From assembly GCA_018780645.1 (NCBI GenBank), contig JADMJJ010000003.1, positions 59,977 to 123,976 of the forward strand: a stretch of DNA of 64,000 bases. The letters run 5' to 3'. Shown here in pieces: positions 34,597-42,884 of the stretch; the stretch's first letter is position 1, and every line of letters begins with the position of its first letter. The notes below the pieces were generated by a model that did not search any database, was not told the origin of the DNA, and saw only the letters and a program-made list of their open reading frames with translations. Source of the DNA: Burkholderiaceae bacterium. GTDB taxonomy: Bacteria; Pseudomonadota; Gammaproteobacteria; Burkholderiales; Burkholderiaceae_C. The translations under genes and the position numbers were made by a program.

Positions 34597-36255
34597 ATGC
34601 ACAAGCCATGGCTCGTCCAGTACCCGCCGGGGGTGCCGGCCGACATCGACCTTGAACAGTTCGCTTCGCTGAAGGAGGTGCTGACCTCCAGCTGCGCGCG
34701 CTTTGCCGACCGGCCCGCCTTCAACTCGATGGGCACGGTCCTGACCTACCGGCAGCTCGACGAGGCCAGCCGCGCCTTTGCGGCCTGGCTGCAGCAGGTG
34801 GCCCAGCTGCGGCGCGGCGATCGCGTCGCCCTGATGCTGCCCAATCTGCTGCAGTACCCGGTGGCACTGTTCGGGGTGCTGCGCGCCGGCATGGTGGCGG
34901 TCAACGTGAACCCGCTCTACACGCCCCGCGAGCTTGAGCACCAGCTCAGCGATGCCGGCGCCACGGCCATCGTGGTGCTGGAGAACTTCGCACACACGCT
35001 GGAGCAGGTCATCAAGGCCACTCAGGTACGCAGGGTGATCACGACGCAGGCCGGCGATTTGCTGCCGCCGCTGAAGCGGCTGCTGACGAACTTCGTGGTC
35101 AAGCAGGTAAGGAAGCAGGTGCCGCCGTGGCAGCTGGCCGGTGCGGTGGGCTTCAGGCAGGTGTTGGCTGCCGGCCGTGCGCAGGCCTTCGACGAGGTGC
35201 CGCTGACCCGCGACGACCTCGCCTTTCTGCAGTACACCGGCGGCACCACCGGCGTGGCCAAGGGCACGATGCTCAGCCACGGCAATATGGTGGCCAATGT
35301 GCTGCAGGTGGCGGCCTGGATGTCACCCAATCTGATCGACGGCGAGGAGACCGTGGTCATTCCACTGCCGCTGTATCACGTGTTCGCACTGACCGGCTGC
35401 CTGTCCTTCTTCAGCAAGGGCGCGCAGATTCTGCTGATCGCCAACCCGCGCGACATGCCGGCCTTCCTCAAGGCGCTCAGGCAGACGCGCTTTACCGCCA
35501 TCATCGGCGTGAACACCCTGTTCCGCGCCATGCTTGACGCGCCGGGCTTCGCCGAGGTCGATCTGCATCATCTGAAGCTCGCCGTGGCCGGGGGCATGGC
35601 CGTGCAGCATGTGGTCGCCCATCGCTGGAAGGAGCGCGCAAGCGTGCCGCTTGTCGAGGGCTATGGCCTCACCGAAAGCGCGCCGGTGGCGATCGCCAAC
35701 CCGGTCACCATCCAGGAATGGAGCGGCCAGATCGGTGTGCCACTGCCCAGCACCGAAGCCGCCATCCTCGATGACGATGACAAGCCCGTCGCACTGGGCC
35801 AGGTCGGCGAGATCTGCCTGCGCGGGCCGCAGGTGATGCAGGGCTACTGGAAGCGGCCGGAGGAAACCGCCAAGGTGTTCACCGGCGACGGCTGGCTGCG
35901 CACCGGCGACATGGGCCTGATGGACGAGCGCGGTAGCATACGCATCACCGACCGCAAGAAGGACATGATCGTGGTCTCCGGTTTCAAGGTCTTCCCCAAC
36001 GAGGTCGAGGATGTGCTGACCATGCACCCCGGCGTGCTGGAGGCCGGAGCGATAGGCGTGCCCGATGATCGCTCCGGTGAAGCCGTCAAGGTGGTGGTGG
36101 TCCGCAAGGATCCCGCACTGACCGAGGCCGAGCTGCTCGCCCACTGCAAGCAGCACCTGACCGGCTACAAGATGCCGCGCATCGTCGAGTTCCGCAGCGA
36201 GCCCCTGCCCAAGACCAATATCGGCAAGATCCTGCGGCGCGAGTTGCGCGTGTGA
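34597..36255 (+). CDS. fadD: Long-chain fatty acid-CoA ligase
   Basis: A 552-residue AMP-forming acyl-CoA synthetase. The ATG at 34597 has AAAGGAG eight bases upstream; a longer in-frame ORF is spurious. Motifs are the phosphate loop YTGGTTGVAKGTML near residue 211, GYGLTESAPVA near 353, RTGDMGLMDERG near 435, and the hinge DRKKDMIVVSGFKVFPNEVE near 450, followed by the catalytic lysine segment PKTNIGKILRREL. It activates fatty acids with ATP and CoA at the inner membrane. Its stop overlaps the GNAT gene start. Confidence 0.94.
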   Translation: MHKPWLVQYPPGVPADIDLEQFASLKEVLTSSCARFADRPAFNSMGTVLTYRQLDEASRAFAAWLQQVAQLRRGDRVALMLPNLLQYPVALFGVLRAGMVAVNVNPLYTPRELEHQLSDAGATAIVVLENFAHTLEQVIKATQVRRVITTQAGDLLPPLKRLLTNFVVKQVRKQVPPWQLAGAVGFRQVLAAGRAQAFDEVPLTRDDLAFLQYTGGTTGVAKGTMLSHGNMVANVLQVAAWMSPNLIDGEETVVIPLPLYHVFALTGCLSFFSKGAQILLIANPRDMPAFLKALRQTRFTAIIGVNTLFRAMLDAPGFAEVDLHHLKLAVAGGMAVQHVVAHRWKERASVPLVEGYGLTESAPVAIANPVTIQEWSGQIGVPLPSTEAAILDDDDKPVALGQVGEICLRGPQVMQGYWKRPEETAKVFTGDGWLRTGDMGLMDERGSIRITDRKKDMIVVSGFKVFPNEVEDVLTMHPGVLEAGAIGVPDDRSGEAVKVVVVRKDPALTEAELLAHCKQHLTGYKMPRIVEFRSEPLPKTNIGKILRRELRV

Positions 36256-36785
36256 AGGCGCCGCCCCGCTTTCGTCCGCGGCGCATCGTCCTGCGCGATG
36301 GCCGCGAGGTGACGCTGCGCGCGATTGCCGAGACCGATGCGGCGGAGATTGTGCAGGCCTTCGAGCGCCTGTCGCCGGAGTCGCGCTACAGCCGCTTCAT
36401 GCAGCACAAGAAGCGCATCAATGACGTCGCCCTGGAACGCGGCGTGCGTCCGCACCCCGGCCGCGAGTTTGCCTTCGTGGTGACGATTCCGGCGTCCGAT
36501 GGCATCGACATCGTTGCGGCGGCGCAGTACGTCGCCACGGCTCCGGGCGATGTCGAGACCTGCGAGTTCGCCATCACCGTGGCCGAAGACTGGCGCGGCA
36601 CCGGCATCGCCCGCCGCCTGCTCGCCAGTCTGCTGCGCCGGGCGCGGCGCGATGGCTACAAGACGATGGAGGGTTGGGTGACCGCCTCAAACACTTCAAT
36701 GTTGATGCTGGCGCGCAAGCTCCACTTCAAGGTGGAGCCGGTACCTGGCGATGCGACCGTGCTGCGCGTGCAGCGCGCGCTGTAG
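36252..36785 (+). CDS. GNAT family N-acetyltransferase
   Basis: A 177-residue acetyltransferase starting at a GTG that overlaps the stop of the acyl-CoA ligase gene. The acetyl-CoA binding segment is VAEDWRGTGIARRLLASLLR at about 113-132. The N-terminus LRDGREVTLRAIAETDAAEI and FERLSPESRYSRFM are typical of the acetyltransferase domain that regulates acyl-CoA synthetases in other bacteria (Pat-like). Control of the adjacent ligase by lysine acetylation is therefore an attractive but unproven idea. Confidence 0.85.
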   Translation: MKAPPRFRPRRIVLRDGREVTLRAIAETDAAEIVQAFERLSPESRYSRFMQHKKRINDVALERGVRPHPGREFAFVVTIPASDGIDIVAAAQYVATAPGDVETCEFAITVAEDWRGTGIARRLLASLLRRARRDGYKTMEGWVTASNTSMLMLARKLHFKVEPVPGDATVLRVQRAL

Positions 36786-36888
36786 CCACAACGCCTCTGT
36801 TCCTTTTGGATACATGCTCGGCGCGCCACAGGCGCCGAATGCCGGCACACTGCCCGCTGGGCCCGATCCGGGCGCACGGAAACCCGGC

Positions 36889-37275
36889 ATGAAGCTGCAA
36901 CCCTGGAGACTGGCATCGATCGCGTTGGGGCTGCTGGCCGGCTGTGCCTCGGCGCCGCCGCCCAAGCCGCTGCCCGCCCCACCGCCAGCCGCCGCACGCC
37001 CCGCCCCCGCCCCCGCCCAGACCGACGCGCAGCGCCGCACCGAATTCGACCGGAGCCTGGACCATTGGCATGGTGCAAGCACGCGGGAGCTGTTTGCCAA
37101 GCTGGGAGCACCGAAGTCGAGCACCCGCGCGGGCGACGGCACCCTTGTCCACCTCTACGCCAGGTCGGCCCAACTCAAAGGGCCCAAGGGCCCGGTGACC
37201 TTCAGCTGCGTGGTCCGATACATCATCAACGAACGTAGCGACCGCATCGTCAACCACAGCATCGAGGGCTGCTGA
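36889..37275 (+). CDS. Small lipoprotein, unknown function
   Basis: A 128-residue protein with a lipoprotein signal (LASIALGLLAGCASAP, lipobox Cys at residue 19), a Pro/Ala-rich linker to about residue 45, and a small conserved-looking domain (ASTRELFAKLGAPKS, GTLVHLYARS, FSCVVRYIINERSDRI). The domain resembles short BamE/SmpA-like outer-membrane lipoprotein folds in pattern, but I do not claim the family. Convergent with the CAP-domain gene, ten bases away. Confidence 0.75.
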   Translation: MKLQPWRLASIALGLLAGCASAPPPKPLPAPPPAAARPAPAPAQTDAQRRTEFDRSLDHWHGASTRELFAKLGAPKSSTRAGDGTLVHLYARSAQLKGPKGPVTFSCVVRYIINERSDRIVNHSIEGC

Positions 37276-37285
37276 TCGCCAGCTG

Positions 37286-37819
37286 CTACTCCTGCAAGCC
37301 GCGCCCCAGGTGCAGCACCCAGAAGGGTTCGCCGCTGGCACGACCAGGCACGCAGGCCATGCCCACATCGACGAAGCGCGGCTCCAGCAGATTGGCGCAG
37401 TGCGCCGGACTGGTCAGCCACAGGGCCAGCAGCTCGTCCACTTGCTCGGGGCCGGCGGCCAGGTTCTCGCCGGCCAGGCGCAGGCGGTAGCCCGCGGCGC
37501 GGAAGCGGTCGCGCAACACGCTGTGGCGCAGCGGATCGATCTGATCGCGCTCGGCCAGCTCGCGCGCATAGCCCTCGGCCGATTGCGCCAGTCGTTCGTC
37601 CCAGCGCAGCGATGGGGCGGCGGCAAAGGCGGAGGCCCCGCAACTCCCGCCCCGGGCACGCAAATCGTTGAGCTGACGCAGGGCCTCGGTCCGGGTGTTG
37701 GAGGCGCTGCAGGGCGTTGGCTCGCCCAGCGCCAAGGGCGTGGCCAGGCACAGCAGCAGGCCCCAGGCCGGTGCGAACGGCATGAGGCCATGCATCAGGC
37801 TGGACTTGAATCGTGTCAT
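37286..37819 (-). CDS. CAP (SCP/PR-1) domain secreted protein
   Basis: A 177-residue exported protein of the CAP superfamily. The start at 37819 gives a signal peptide ending near residue 32 (CLATPLALG). The CAP motifs are LNDLRARGGSCG, PSLRWDERLAQSAEGYA, AAGYRLRLAGENLAAGP and LLALWLTSPAHCANLLEPRF, with the usual His/Glu cavity residues. Bacterial CAP proteins are extracytoplasmic and mostly of unknown role. It is divergent from the exporter operon, 73 bases apart. Confidence 0.9.
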   Translation of the reverse strand: MTRFKSSLMHGLMPFAPAWGLLLCLATPLALGEPTPCSASNTRTEALRQLNDLRARGGSCGASAFAAAPSLRWDERLAQSAEGYARELAERDQIDPLRHSVLRDRFRAAGYRLRLAGENLAAGPEQVDELLALWLTSPAHCANLLEPRFVDVGMACVPGRASGEPFWVLHLGRGLQE

Positions 37820-37892
37820 GGACGGAGATGGTAGCGATCGGAGGGCCGCGCCGTGCACAATGCGCTCACTCCAAGCACAAGCGCACAGCACC

Positions 37893-39152
37893 ATGGCCGA
37901 GAACCCCTCGCTGAACCAGCTCAAGATCGATCGCAGCGCGCCGGTCGCACGCAAGCGCCGCCGCTGGGTGCGCTGGGTGGTGGCTGCCGTGCTGCTGATC
38001 GGCGCGGCGGCCGTGGCCCTGATGCCGCGCTCGCAGGAGGTGCAGGCCACGGCCGTGCTGGTCAGCTATCCCTCGCAGCAATATGTGCAGCTCACCGCCT
38101 CGGGCTATGTCGTGGCCCAGCGCCGTGCGGCGGTGGCGTCCAAGGCGACGGGGAGGCTGCTGGAGCTGAATGTGCGCGAGGGCAGCAAGATCAAAAAGGG
38201 CGAGCTGATCGCGCGACTGGACGCCAGCGATGTGCAGGCCGCGATGGCCGCCACCCAGGCCGGCGTGCGCCAGGCCGAGGCCGCGCAGCGCCAGGCCGAA
38301 ACCGGTGTGCGCCAGGCCCAGGTCGAGCAGCTGAATGCCGAGGCCGAGTTCAAGCGCGCGCAAGGCCTGCAGGGCCAGGGCTTCATCTCGGCGCAGAGCC
38401 TGGAGGCCACGCAGCGCCGCTTTGATGCCGCCCGCGCCTCGCTGGCCACCGCCCAGGCCGCCGTGGCACAGGCCCAGGCCAGCGTCGCCCAGGCCCAGGC
38501 GCAGACCCGGGTGCAGCAGGTGAATCAGGACTTCACCGAGATCCGCGCACCGTTCGACGGCGTGGTGCTGGTGAAGAACGCGAATGTGGGCGACATCATC
38601 ACGCCGTTTTCCAGCGCCGCCGGCAGCCAGGGCGCGGTGGTGACGATGGCCGATATGAGCACCCTGGAGGTCGAGGCCGATGTGTCGGAGAGCAATCTGT
38701 CCAAGGCCGCCATAGGCCAGCCGGTCGAGATCACGCTCGATGCCCTGCCCGAGCTGCGGCTGCGCGGCAAGGTCGGCAGCATCGTGCCGACGGTGGACCG
38801 CGCCAAGGCGACCGTCATGACCAAGATCCAGTTCGAGAAGCTGGACCCGCGCATCCTGCCCGAGATGAGCGCCAAGGTCAGCTTCCTGTCCCAGGCCGCC
38901 AGCGAGGCCGACCAGCAGAAGGTGCTGGCCGTCAATCCGGGCAGCGTGCTGGAGCGCGATGGCAAGAAGCTGGTGTTGCGCATCCAGGGCGAGCCGGGCG
39001 CGCAGACCGTCGAGGCGGTCGAGGTCAAGACCGGCCGCAAGCTCGGCGATGCGCTGGAAGTGACCGGCGCGCTGAAGGCCGGCGACAAGCTGGTGCTCAA
39101 GCCCGATGCCAGGCTGCAGACCGGGGCCAAGGTCAGCGTCGCAGCCAAATGA
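37893..39152 (+). CDS. HlyD/MacA-family periplasmic adaptor
   Basis: A 419-residue membrane-fusion protein. It has one N-terminal membrane segment (residues 29-46), a beta-barrel/lipoyl part (ATGRLLELNVREGSKIKKGE near 90), a long Gln/Ala-rich coiled-coil hairpin (about 115-210, repeated AQAQASV-type heptads) and the second lipoyl half (TEIRAPFDGVVLVKN near 215). It connects the inner-membrane ABC exporter to an outer-membrane channel. Start chosen at the ATG at 37893. It overlaps the ATPase gene by four bases. Confidence 0.93.
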   Translation: MAENPSLNQLKIDRSAPVARKRRRWVRWVVAAVLLIGAAAVALMPRSQEVQATAVLVSYPSQQYVQLTASGYVVAQRRAAVASKATGRLLELNVREGSKIKKGELIARLDASDVQAAMAATQAGVRQAEAAQRQAETGVRQAQVEQLNAEAEFKRAQGLQGQGFISAQSLEATQRRFDAARASLATAQAAVAQAQASVAQAQAQTRVQQVNQDFTEIRAPFDGVVLVKNANVGDIITPFSSAAGSQGAVVTMADMSTLEVEADVSESNLSKAAIGQPVEITLDALPELRLRGKVGSIVPTVDRAKATVMTKIQFEKLDPRILPEMSAKVSFLSQAASEADQQKVLAVNPGSVLERDGKKLVLRIQGEPGAQTVEAVEVKTGRKLGDALEVTGALKAGDKLVLKPDARLQTGAKVSVAAK

Positions 39153-39841
39153 ACGACGAAGCACTGATCTGCATCCGAGGCCTCTCCAAGGCCTACACCC
39201 GCGCCGATCAGCAGATCCCGGTGCTGCTGAACATAGACCTGGACGTGCCCGCCGGCGACTTCGTTGCGCTGATGGGCCCCAGCGGCTCGGGCAAGAGCAC
39301 GCTGCTGAACCTGATCGCCGGCATAGACAAGCCCAGCTCCGGCAGCATCCATATCGGTGGCGTGGACATCGCCACTCTGAGTGAGGGCGCGCTGGCCGAT
39401 TGGCGCGCCGCCAATGTCGGCTTCATATTTCAGTTCTACAACCTGATGCCGGTGCTGACGGCCTTCGAGAACGTCGAGCTGCCGCTGCTGCTGACCGGCC
39501 TGTCGTCAAGGCAACGCAAGCAGCATGTGCAGGCGGCGCTGGAGATGGTGAGGCTGACCGACCGCATGGACCACTATCCCAACGAGCTGTCCGGCGGCCA
39601 GCAGCAGCGCGTGGCGATTGCCCGCGCCCTGGTCAGCGACCCGACCCTGATCGTTGCCGATGAGCCGACCGGCGACCTTGATCGCCACACCGGCGAAGAG
39701 GTGCTGAGCCTGCTCGACAACCTGAACCGGTCACTCGGCAAGACCATCGTCATGGTCACCCACGACCCCAAGGCGGCCTCGCGCGCACGGCGTATGGTGC
39801 ACCTGGAAAAGGGCGTGCTGGTGGACGACGCTCCGGCCTGA
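39149..39841 (+). CDS. ABC exporter ATP-binding protein, MacB/LolD type
   Basis: A 230-residue ATPase with Walker [13 protein letters not shown]-loop [20 protein letters not shown], signature [13 protein letters not shown] and Walker [14 protein letters not shown], the last being diagnostic of the MacB/LolD/FtsE group. It works with the two FtsX-like permeases downstream as a mechanotransmission-type exporter, DevA/MacB-like. It lies 18 bases upstream of the first permease gene. Confidence 0.94.
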   Translation: MNDEALICIRGLSKAYTRADQQIPVLLNIDLDVPAGDFVALMGPSGSGKSTLLNLIAGIDKPSSGSIHIGGVDIATLSEGALADWRAANVGFIFQFYNLMPVLTAFENVELPLLLTGLSSRQRKQHVQAALEMVRLTDRMDHYPNELSGGQQQRVAIARALVSDPTLIVADEPTGDLDRHTGEEVLSLLDNLNRSLGKTIVMVTHDPKAASRARRMVHLEKGVLVDDAPA

Positions 39842-39859
39842 CCTGATCGGCGAACCACC

Positions 39860-41017
39860 ATGTTCCTGTTCAAGCTGCTGCTGAAGAACGCCTTCCGCCA
39901 CAAGCTCCGCACCGGCCTGACGATGGTCGGCCTGGTGGTGGCGATCTGCGCCTTCGGCCTCTTGCGCACCATCGTCAGCGCCTGGTATGCCGGCGTCGAG
40001 AGCAGCTCCAGCACCCGCCTGGTGACGCGCAGCGCGGTCTCGCTGACCTTCAGCCTGCCGCTGAGCTATGCCGGCCGCATCAAGGCCATCGACGGCGTGA
40101 CCGGCATCTCCTGGTCGAACTGGTTTGGCGGCATCTACCAGGAGCCGCGCAACTTCTTCCCGCAGTTCGCGGTGGACCCGCAAAGCTATCTGGCCCTGTA
40201 CCCGGAGTACCAGCTCAGCGACGAGGAGAAGCTGGCCTTCTACCGCGACCGCAAGGGCTGCGTTGTCGGCAAGAAGCTGGCCGACAAGTTCGGCTGGAAG
40301 CTCGGCGATGTGGTGCCCATCAAGGGCACCATCTACCCCGGCACCTGGAACTTCACGATACGCGGCATCTGGACCGGCGCCGAGGCCAGCACCGACGAGA
40401 ACCAGCTGCTGTTCCATTGGGCCTATATCAACGAGAGCCTGCGCAAGCGCCTGGGCAACCGGGCGGACACGGTGGGCGTCTACATCGTCGGCATCAACGA
40501 GCCGAACAACGCCGCGCTGATCTCGCAGCGGATAGACACCGCCTTCAAGAACTCGCTGGCCGAGACGTTGACCGAGACCGAGAAGGCCTTCCAGCTCGGC
40601 TTTGTATCGATGAGCGAGGCCATCCTGGTGGCCATACAGGCGGTCAGCTTCATCATCGTCATCATCATCATGGCGGTGATGGCCAATACGATGACGATGA
40701 CAGCCCGCGAGCGCCTGGCCGAGTACGCCACCTTGAAGGCGCTGGGCTTCCCGCCCGAGTTCGTCGTCAAGCTGCTGTTCGGCGAGAGCCTGTTCATCGC
40801 CCTGCTGGGCGGCCTGCTGGGCCTGCTGCTGACCCTGCCGCTGGCCGGCGGCTTCGGCGCCGCCGTGGGCAGCCTGCTGCCGCGCTTCCATGTCTCGGCC
40901 GGCACCATGGCCCTGCAGATGGGTGCCGCGCTGATCGTCGGCCTGGTGGCCGCCGCCTGGCCGGCGTGGAAGATGAGCCGTATCGATATTGTTCAAGGGC
41001 TGCGTCATGTGGCGTGA
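39860..41017 (+). CDS. FtsX-like ABC permease (first of two)
   Basis: A 385-residue permease with one N-terminal membrane segment (about 20-40), a periplasmic MacB-type core domain (about 50-255) and three C-terminal membrane segments from about residue 258 ([18 protein letters not shown], then two more from about 310). The coupling segment [18 protein letters not shown] sits before the last two. The family layout is that of DevC-like permeases. The transported compound is unknown. Confidence 0.92.
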   Translation: MFLFKLLLKNAFRHKLRTGLTMVGLVVAICAFGLLRTIVSAWYAGVESSSSTRLVTRSAVSLTFSLPLSYAGRIKAIDGVTGISWSNWFGGIYQEPRNFFPQFAVDPQSYLALYPEYQLSDEEKLAFYRDRKGCVVGKKLADKFGWKLGDVVPIKGTIYPGTWNFTIRGIWTGAEASTDENQLLFHWAYINESLRKRLGNRADTVGVYIVGINEPNNAALISQRIDTAFKNSLAETLTETEKAFQLGFVSMSEAILVAIQAVSFIIVIIIMAVMANTMTMTARERLAEYATLKALGFPPEFVVKLLFGESLFIALLGGLLGLLLTLPLAGGFGAAVGSLLPRFHVSAGTMALQMGAALIVGLVAAAWPAWKMSRIDIVQGLRHVA

Positions 41018-41127
41018 TCAACACCCACCGCCCGCTCGCCCTGAGCGTGTCGAAGGTCGGGTGCTGAAATGAAGCGGATCGACTTGCCCGAGAGTAGCCG
41101 TGCGTTGCGCTTCGCTGCCATGGGGTG

Positions 41128-41236
41128 GCAGAGTGGGCGGGGGGCCGGCCACGACGGGCTGAAGCTTGGGCCGGTCCCTTCGGACCGACCTTCAGCTTCC
41201 TTATGCCCGCCGTGGCCAGCCCCCCGCCCACTCTGC
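41128..41236. repeat. Large imperfect hairpin 1
   Basis: Outer arms 41128-41158 and 41206-41236 pair at 29 of 31 positions. Inner arms (about 41158-41177 and 41182-41200) continue the stem with a bulge around the loop CTTC (41178-41181). The whole 109-base element folds back on itself. It is homologous, in reverse orientation, to hairpin 2. Confidence 0.8.
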
Positions 41237-41309
41237 GGATGCGCTGGTGGCCCCCAACCCCGCCTGGTGTGCGGGCCTTGCGGATTGGCGAACGGGCACC
41301 CGGGCCCTA

Positions 41310-41419
41310 GCAGGGACGAGGGCGCGCCGGTCGCAGCGGGCATAAAGAAGCCGGAGTTCGGTCCGTCCAGGACCGGACAAGGCTTCAGCCCGCAGCGGCC
41401 GGCGCGCCCTCGGTCCTGC
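41310..41419. repeat. Large imperfect hairpin 2
   Basis: Outer arms 41310-41341 and 41388-41419 pair at 28 of 32 positions; inner segments around the loop AGGA continue the stem. Its left half, reverse-complemented, matches the right half of hairpin 1 (shared TTATGCCCGC core and GACCGA segment). The two therefore form an inverted BIME-like pair about 290 bases long. Confidence 0.8.
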
Positions 41420-41471
41420 CGCTTCACCTTTCATGCGGCGACGGTCGCGCGCAGTGCGGTGGGGAACTGAG

Positions 41472-42641
41472 ATGAAAGCCATACCGCTGTCCTACATCGC
41501 CCGCAACCTCTGGGTGCGGCGCGTCACCACCCTGCTGACGGCCGGCGGCATGGCCCTGGTCGTCTATGTGTTCGCTACCGTGCTGATGATGAGCGAGGGC
41601 ATACGCGCCACGCTCGTGGCCACCGGCCAGCCGGACAATGTGATGGTCCTGCGCAAGGGCGCCGGTGCCGAGATCAACTCGGGCATCACGCGGGACCAGG
41701 CCGCCATCATCGAGAGCCTGCCCGGCATTGCGCTGAGCGCCGAGGGCAGGCCCCTGGTCAGCAAGGAGCCGGTGGTGCTGAACAACCTGCCCAAGAGCGG
41801 CAGCGGCAAGCCCAGCAATGTGACGGTGCGCGGCACGTCCGCGATCGGTCTGCAGTTGCGCCCCCAGGTCAGGCTGGTCGAGGGCCGCATGTTCCGGCCA
41901 GGCACCTCGGAGATCATCACCGGCTCGGCCGTGGCCAAGGGCTTTCAGGGCGCCAAGCTGGGCGACAGCCTGCGCTTTGCCGGCCGCGACTGGGTGGTGG
42001 TAGGCGTGTTCGATGCCGGCCGCACCGGCTTCGACTCCGAGATCTGGGGCGACGCCAACCAGATGATGCAGGCCTTCCGGCGCCAGGCCTTCTCCAGCGT
42101 GGTGTTCCGCCTGGGCCGAGTTGACGCCTTCGACGGCATCAAGGCCACGCTCGACGCCGACCCGCGCCTGACCGTCGAGCCCAAGCGCGAGCAGCGCTTC
42201 TATGCCGACCAGTCCGAGGCGCTGGCCAATTTCATCAGCATCCTGGGCACGGCGCTGTCGGTGATCTTCTCGATCGGCGCCATCGTCGGCGCGATGATCA
42301 CCATGTTCGCCGCCGTGGCCTCGCGCATCGGCGAGATCGGCACCCTGCGCGCGCTGGGCTTCCGCCGCGGCGCGGTGCTGGTCGCGTTCCTGGGCGAGTC
42401 GCTGCTGCTGTCCCTGGTCGGTGGTCTGATAGGCCTGGGCTTTGCCGCGCTGATGCAAAGCGTGAACATCTCCACCACCAACTTCCAGACCTTCTCCGAG
42501 CTGGCCTTCCAGTTCAAGCTGACCCCGGCCATCGTCGTGCAGACCCTGGCCTTCGCCCTGTTCATGGGCCTGTTGGGCGGTTTTGTACCGGCCTGGCGGG
42601 CGGCAAGGCTGAAGATCGTCGATTGCCTGCGGGCGGCGTGA
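41472..42641 (+). CDS. FtsX-like ABC permease (second of two)
   Basis: A 389-residue permease with the same layout as the first one: an N-terminal membrane segment (about 16-40), a periplasmic domain with VMVLRKGAGAEINSGI and a hydrophobic C-terminus starting near residue 255 with the coupling segment RIGEIGTLRALGFRRG. The ATG at 41472 is chosen because homologues start at this point. It probably pairs with the first permease as a heterodimer driven by the single ATPase. Confidence 0.92.
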   Translation: MKAIPLSYIARNLWVRRVTTLLTAGGMALVVYVFATVLMMSEGIRATLVATGQPDNVMVLRKGAGAEINSGITRDQAAIIESLPGIALSAEGRPLVSKEPVVLNNLPKSGSGKPSNVTVRGTSAIGLQLRPQVRLVEGRMFRPGTSEIITGSAVAKGFQGAKLGDSLRFAGRDWVVVGVFDAGRTGFDSEIWGDANQMMQAFRRQAFSSVVFRLGRVDAFDGIKATLDADPRLTVEPKREQRFYADQSEALANFISILGTALSVIFSIGAIVGAMITMFAAVASRIGEIGTLRALGFRRGAVLVAFLGESLLLSLVGGLIGLGFAALMQSVNISTTNFQTFSELAFQFKLTPAIVVQTLAFALFMGLLGGFVPAWRAARLKIVDCLRAA

Positions 42642-42724
42642 TGCCCTTCACGGCGCCGCTTCGGCAAACCGCCCCAAAACCCGCCGCCAGCACCTACCAT
42701 TGACGAAGACGCTGGCGCACTGCC

Positions 42725-42816
42725 AAACGTCCAGGGCAAATCCGGCGAAAGCCGGAGACGCAAAGCTTCCGGGCTACCCAGTACAGCATCGCTGTGCTGT
42801 ATGCCAGCGGGGCCGC
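42725..42816 (+). ncRNA. Cyclic-di-GMP-I (GEMM) riboswitch
   Basis: Shows the conserved GEMM-I core in order: AGGGCAAATCC, a stem capped by a GAAA tetraloop (CCGGCGAAAGCCGG, 42742-42755), GACGCAAAGC (42757-42766), GGGCTA, then a second stem (ACAGCATCGCTGTGCTGT region) and the closing GCGGGGCC. This matches the Vibrio Vc2 aptamer element by element. A short GC hairpin (42819-42836) follows and may be the expression platform. The next gene, a secreted subtilase, starts at 42885. Bounds are approximate to a few bases. Confidence 0.9.
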
Positions 42817-42884
42817 CTCAGGGGCTCGACCCCCTGTGTTCAGGCGCTTGCCCAGATCGATGTTTCAAGATCCTGGAGTCCGCC

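Larger units (their letters stand above)
41018..41471. other. 454-base non-coding insert in the exporter operon
   Basis: An unusually long gap in an otherwise tight operon. It begins with a CCTGAGCGTGTCGAAGG-type short repeat (about 41041-41058) common in proteobacteria and then contains two large hairpins described separately. ORFs on both strands here follow the palindromes and are not supported as genes. The second permease has its own start just after it. Confidence 0.7.

Noticed and set aside
41005..41482. Short ORFs on both strands between the two FtsX-like permease genes
   Set aside because: They follow the two large palindromes, which keep several frames open; no domain or start signal supports them.
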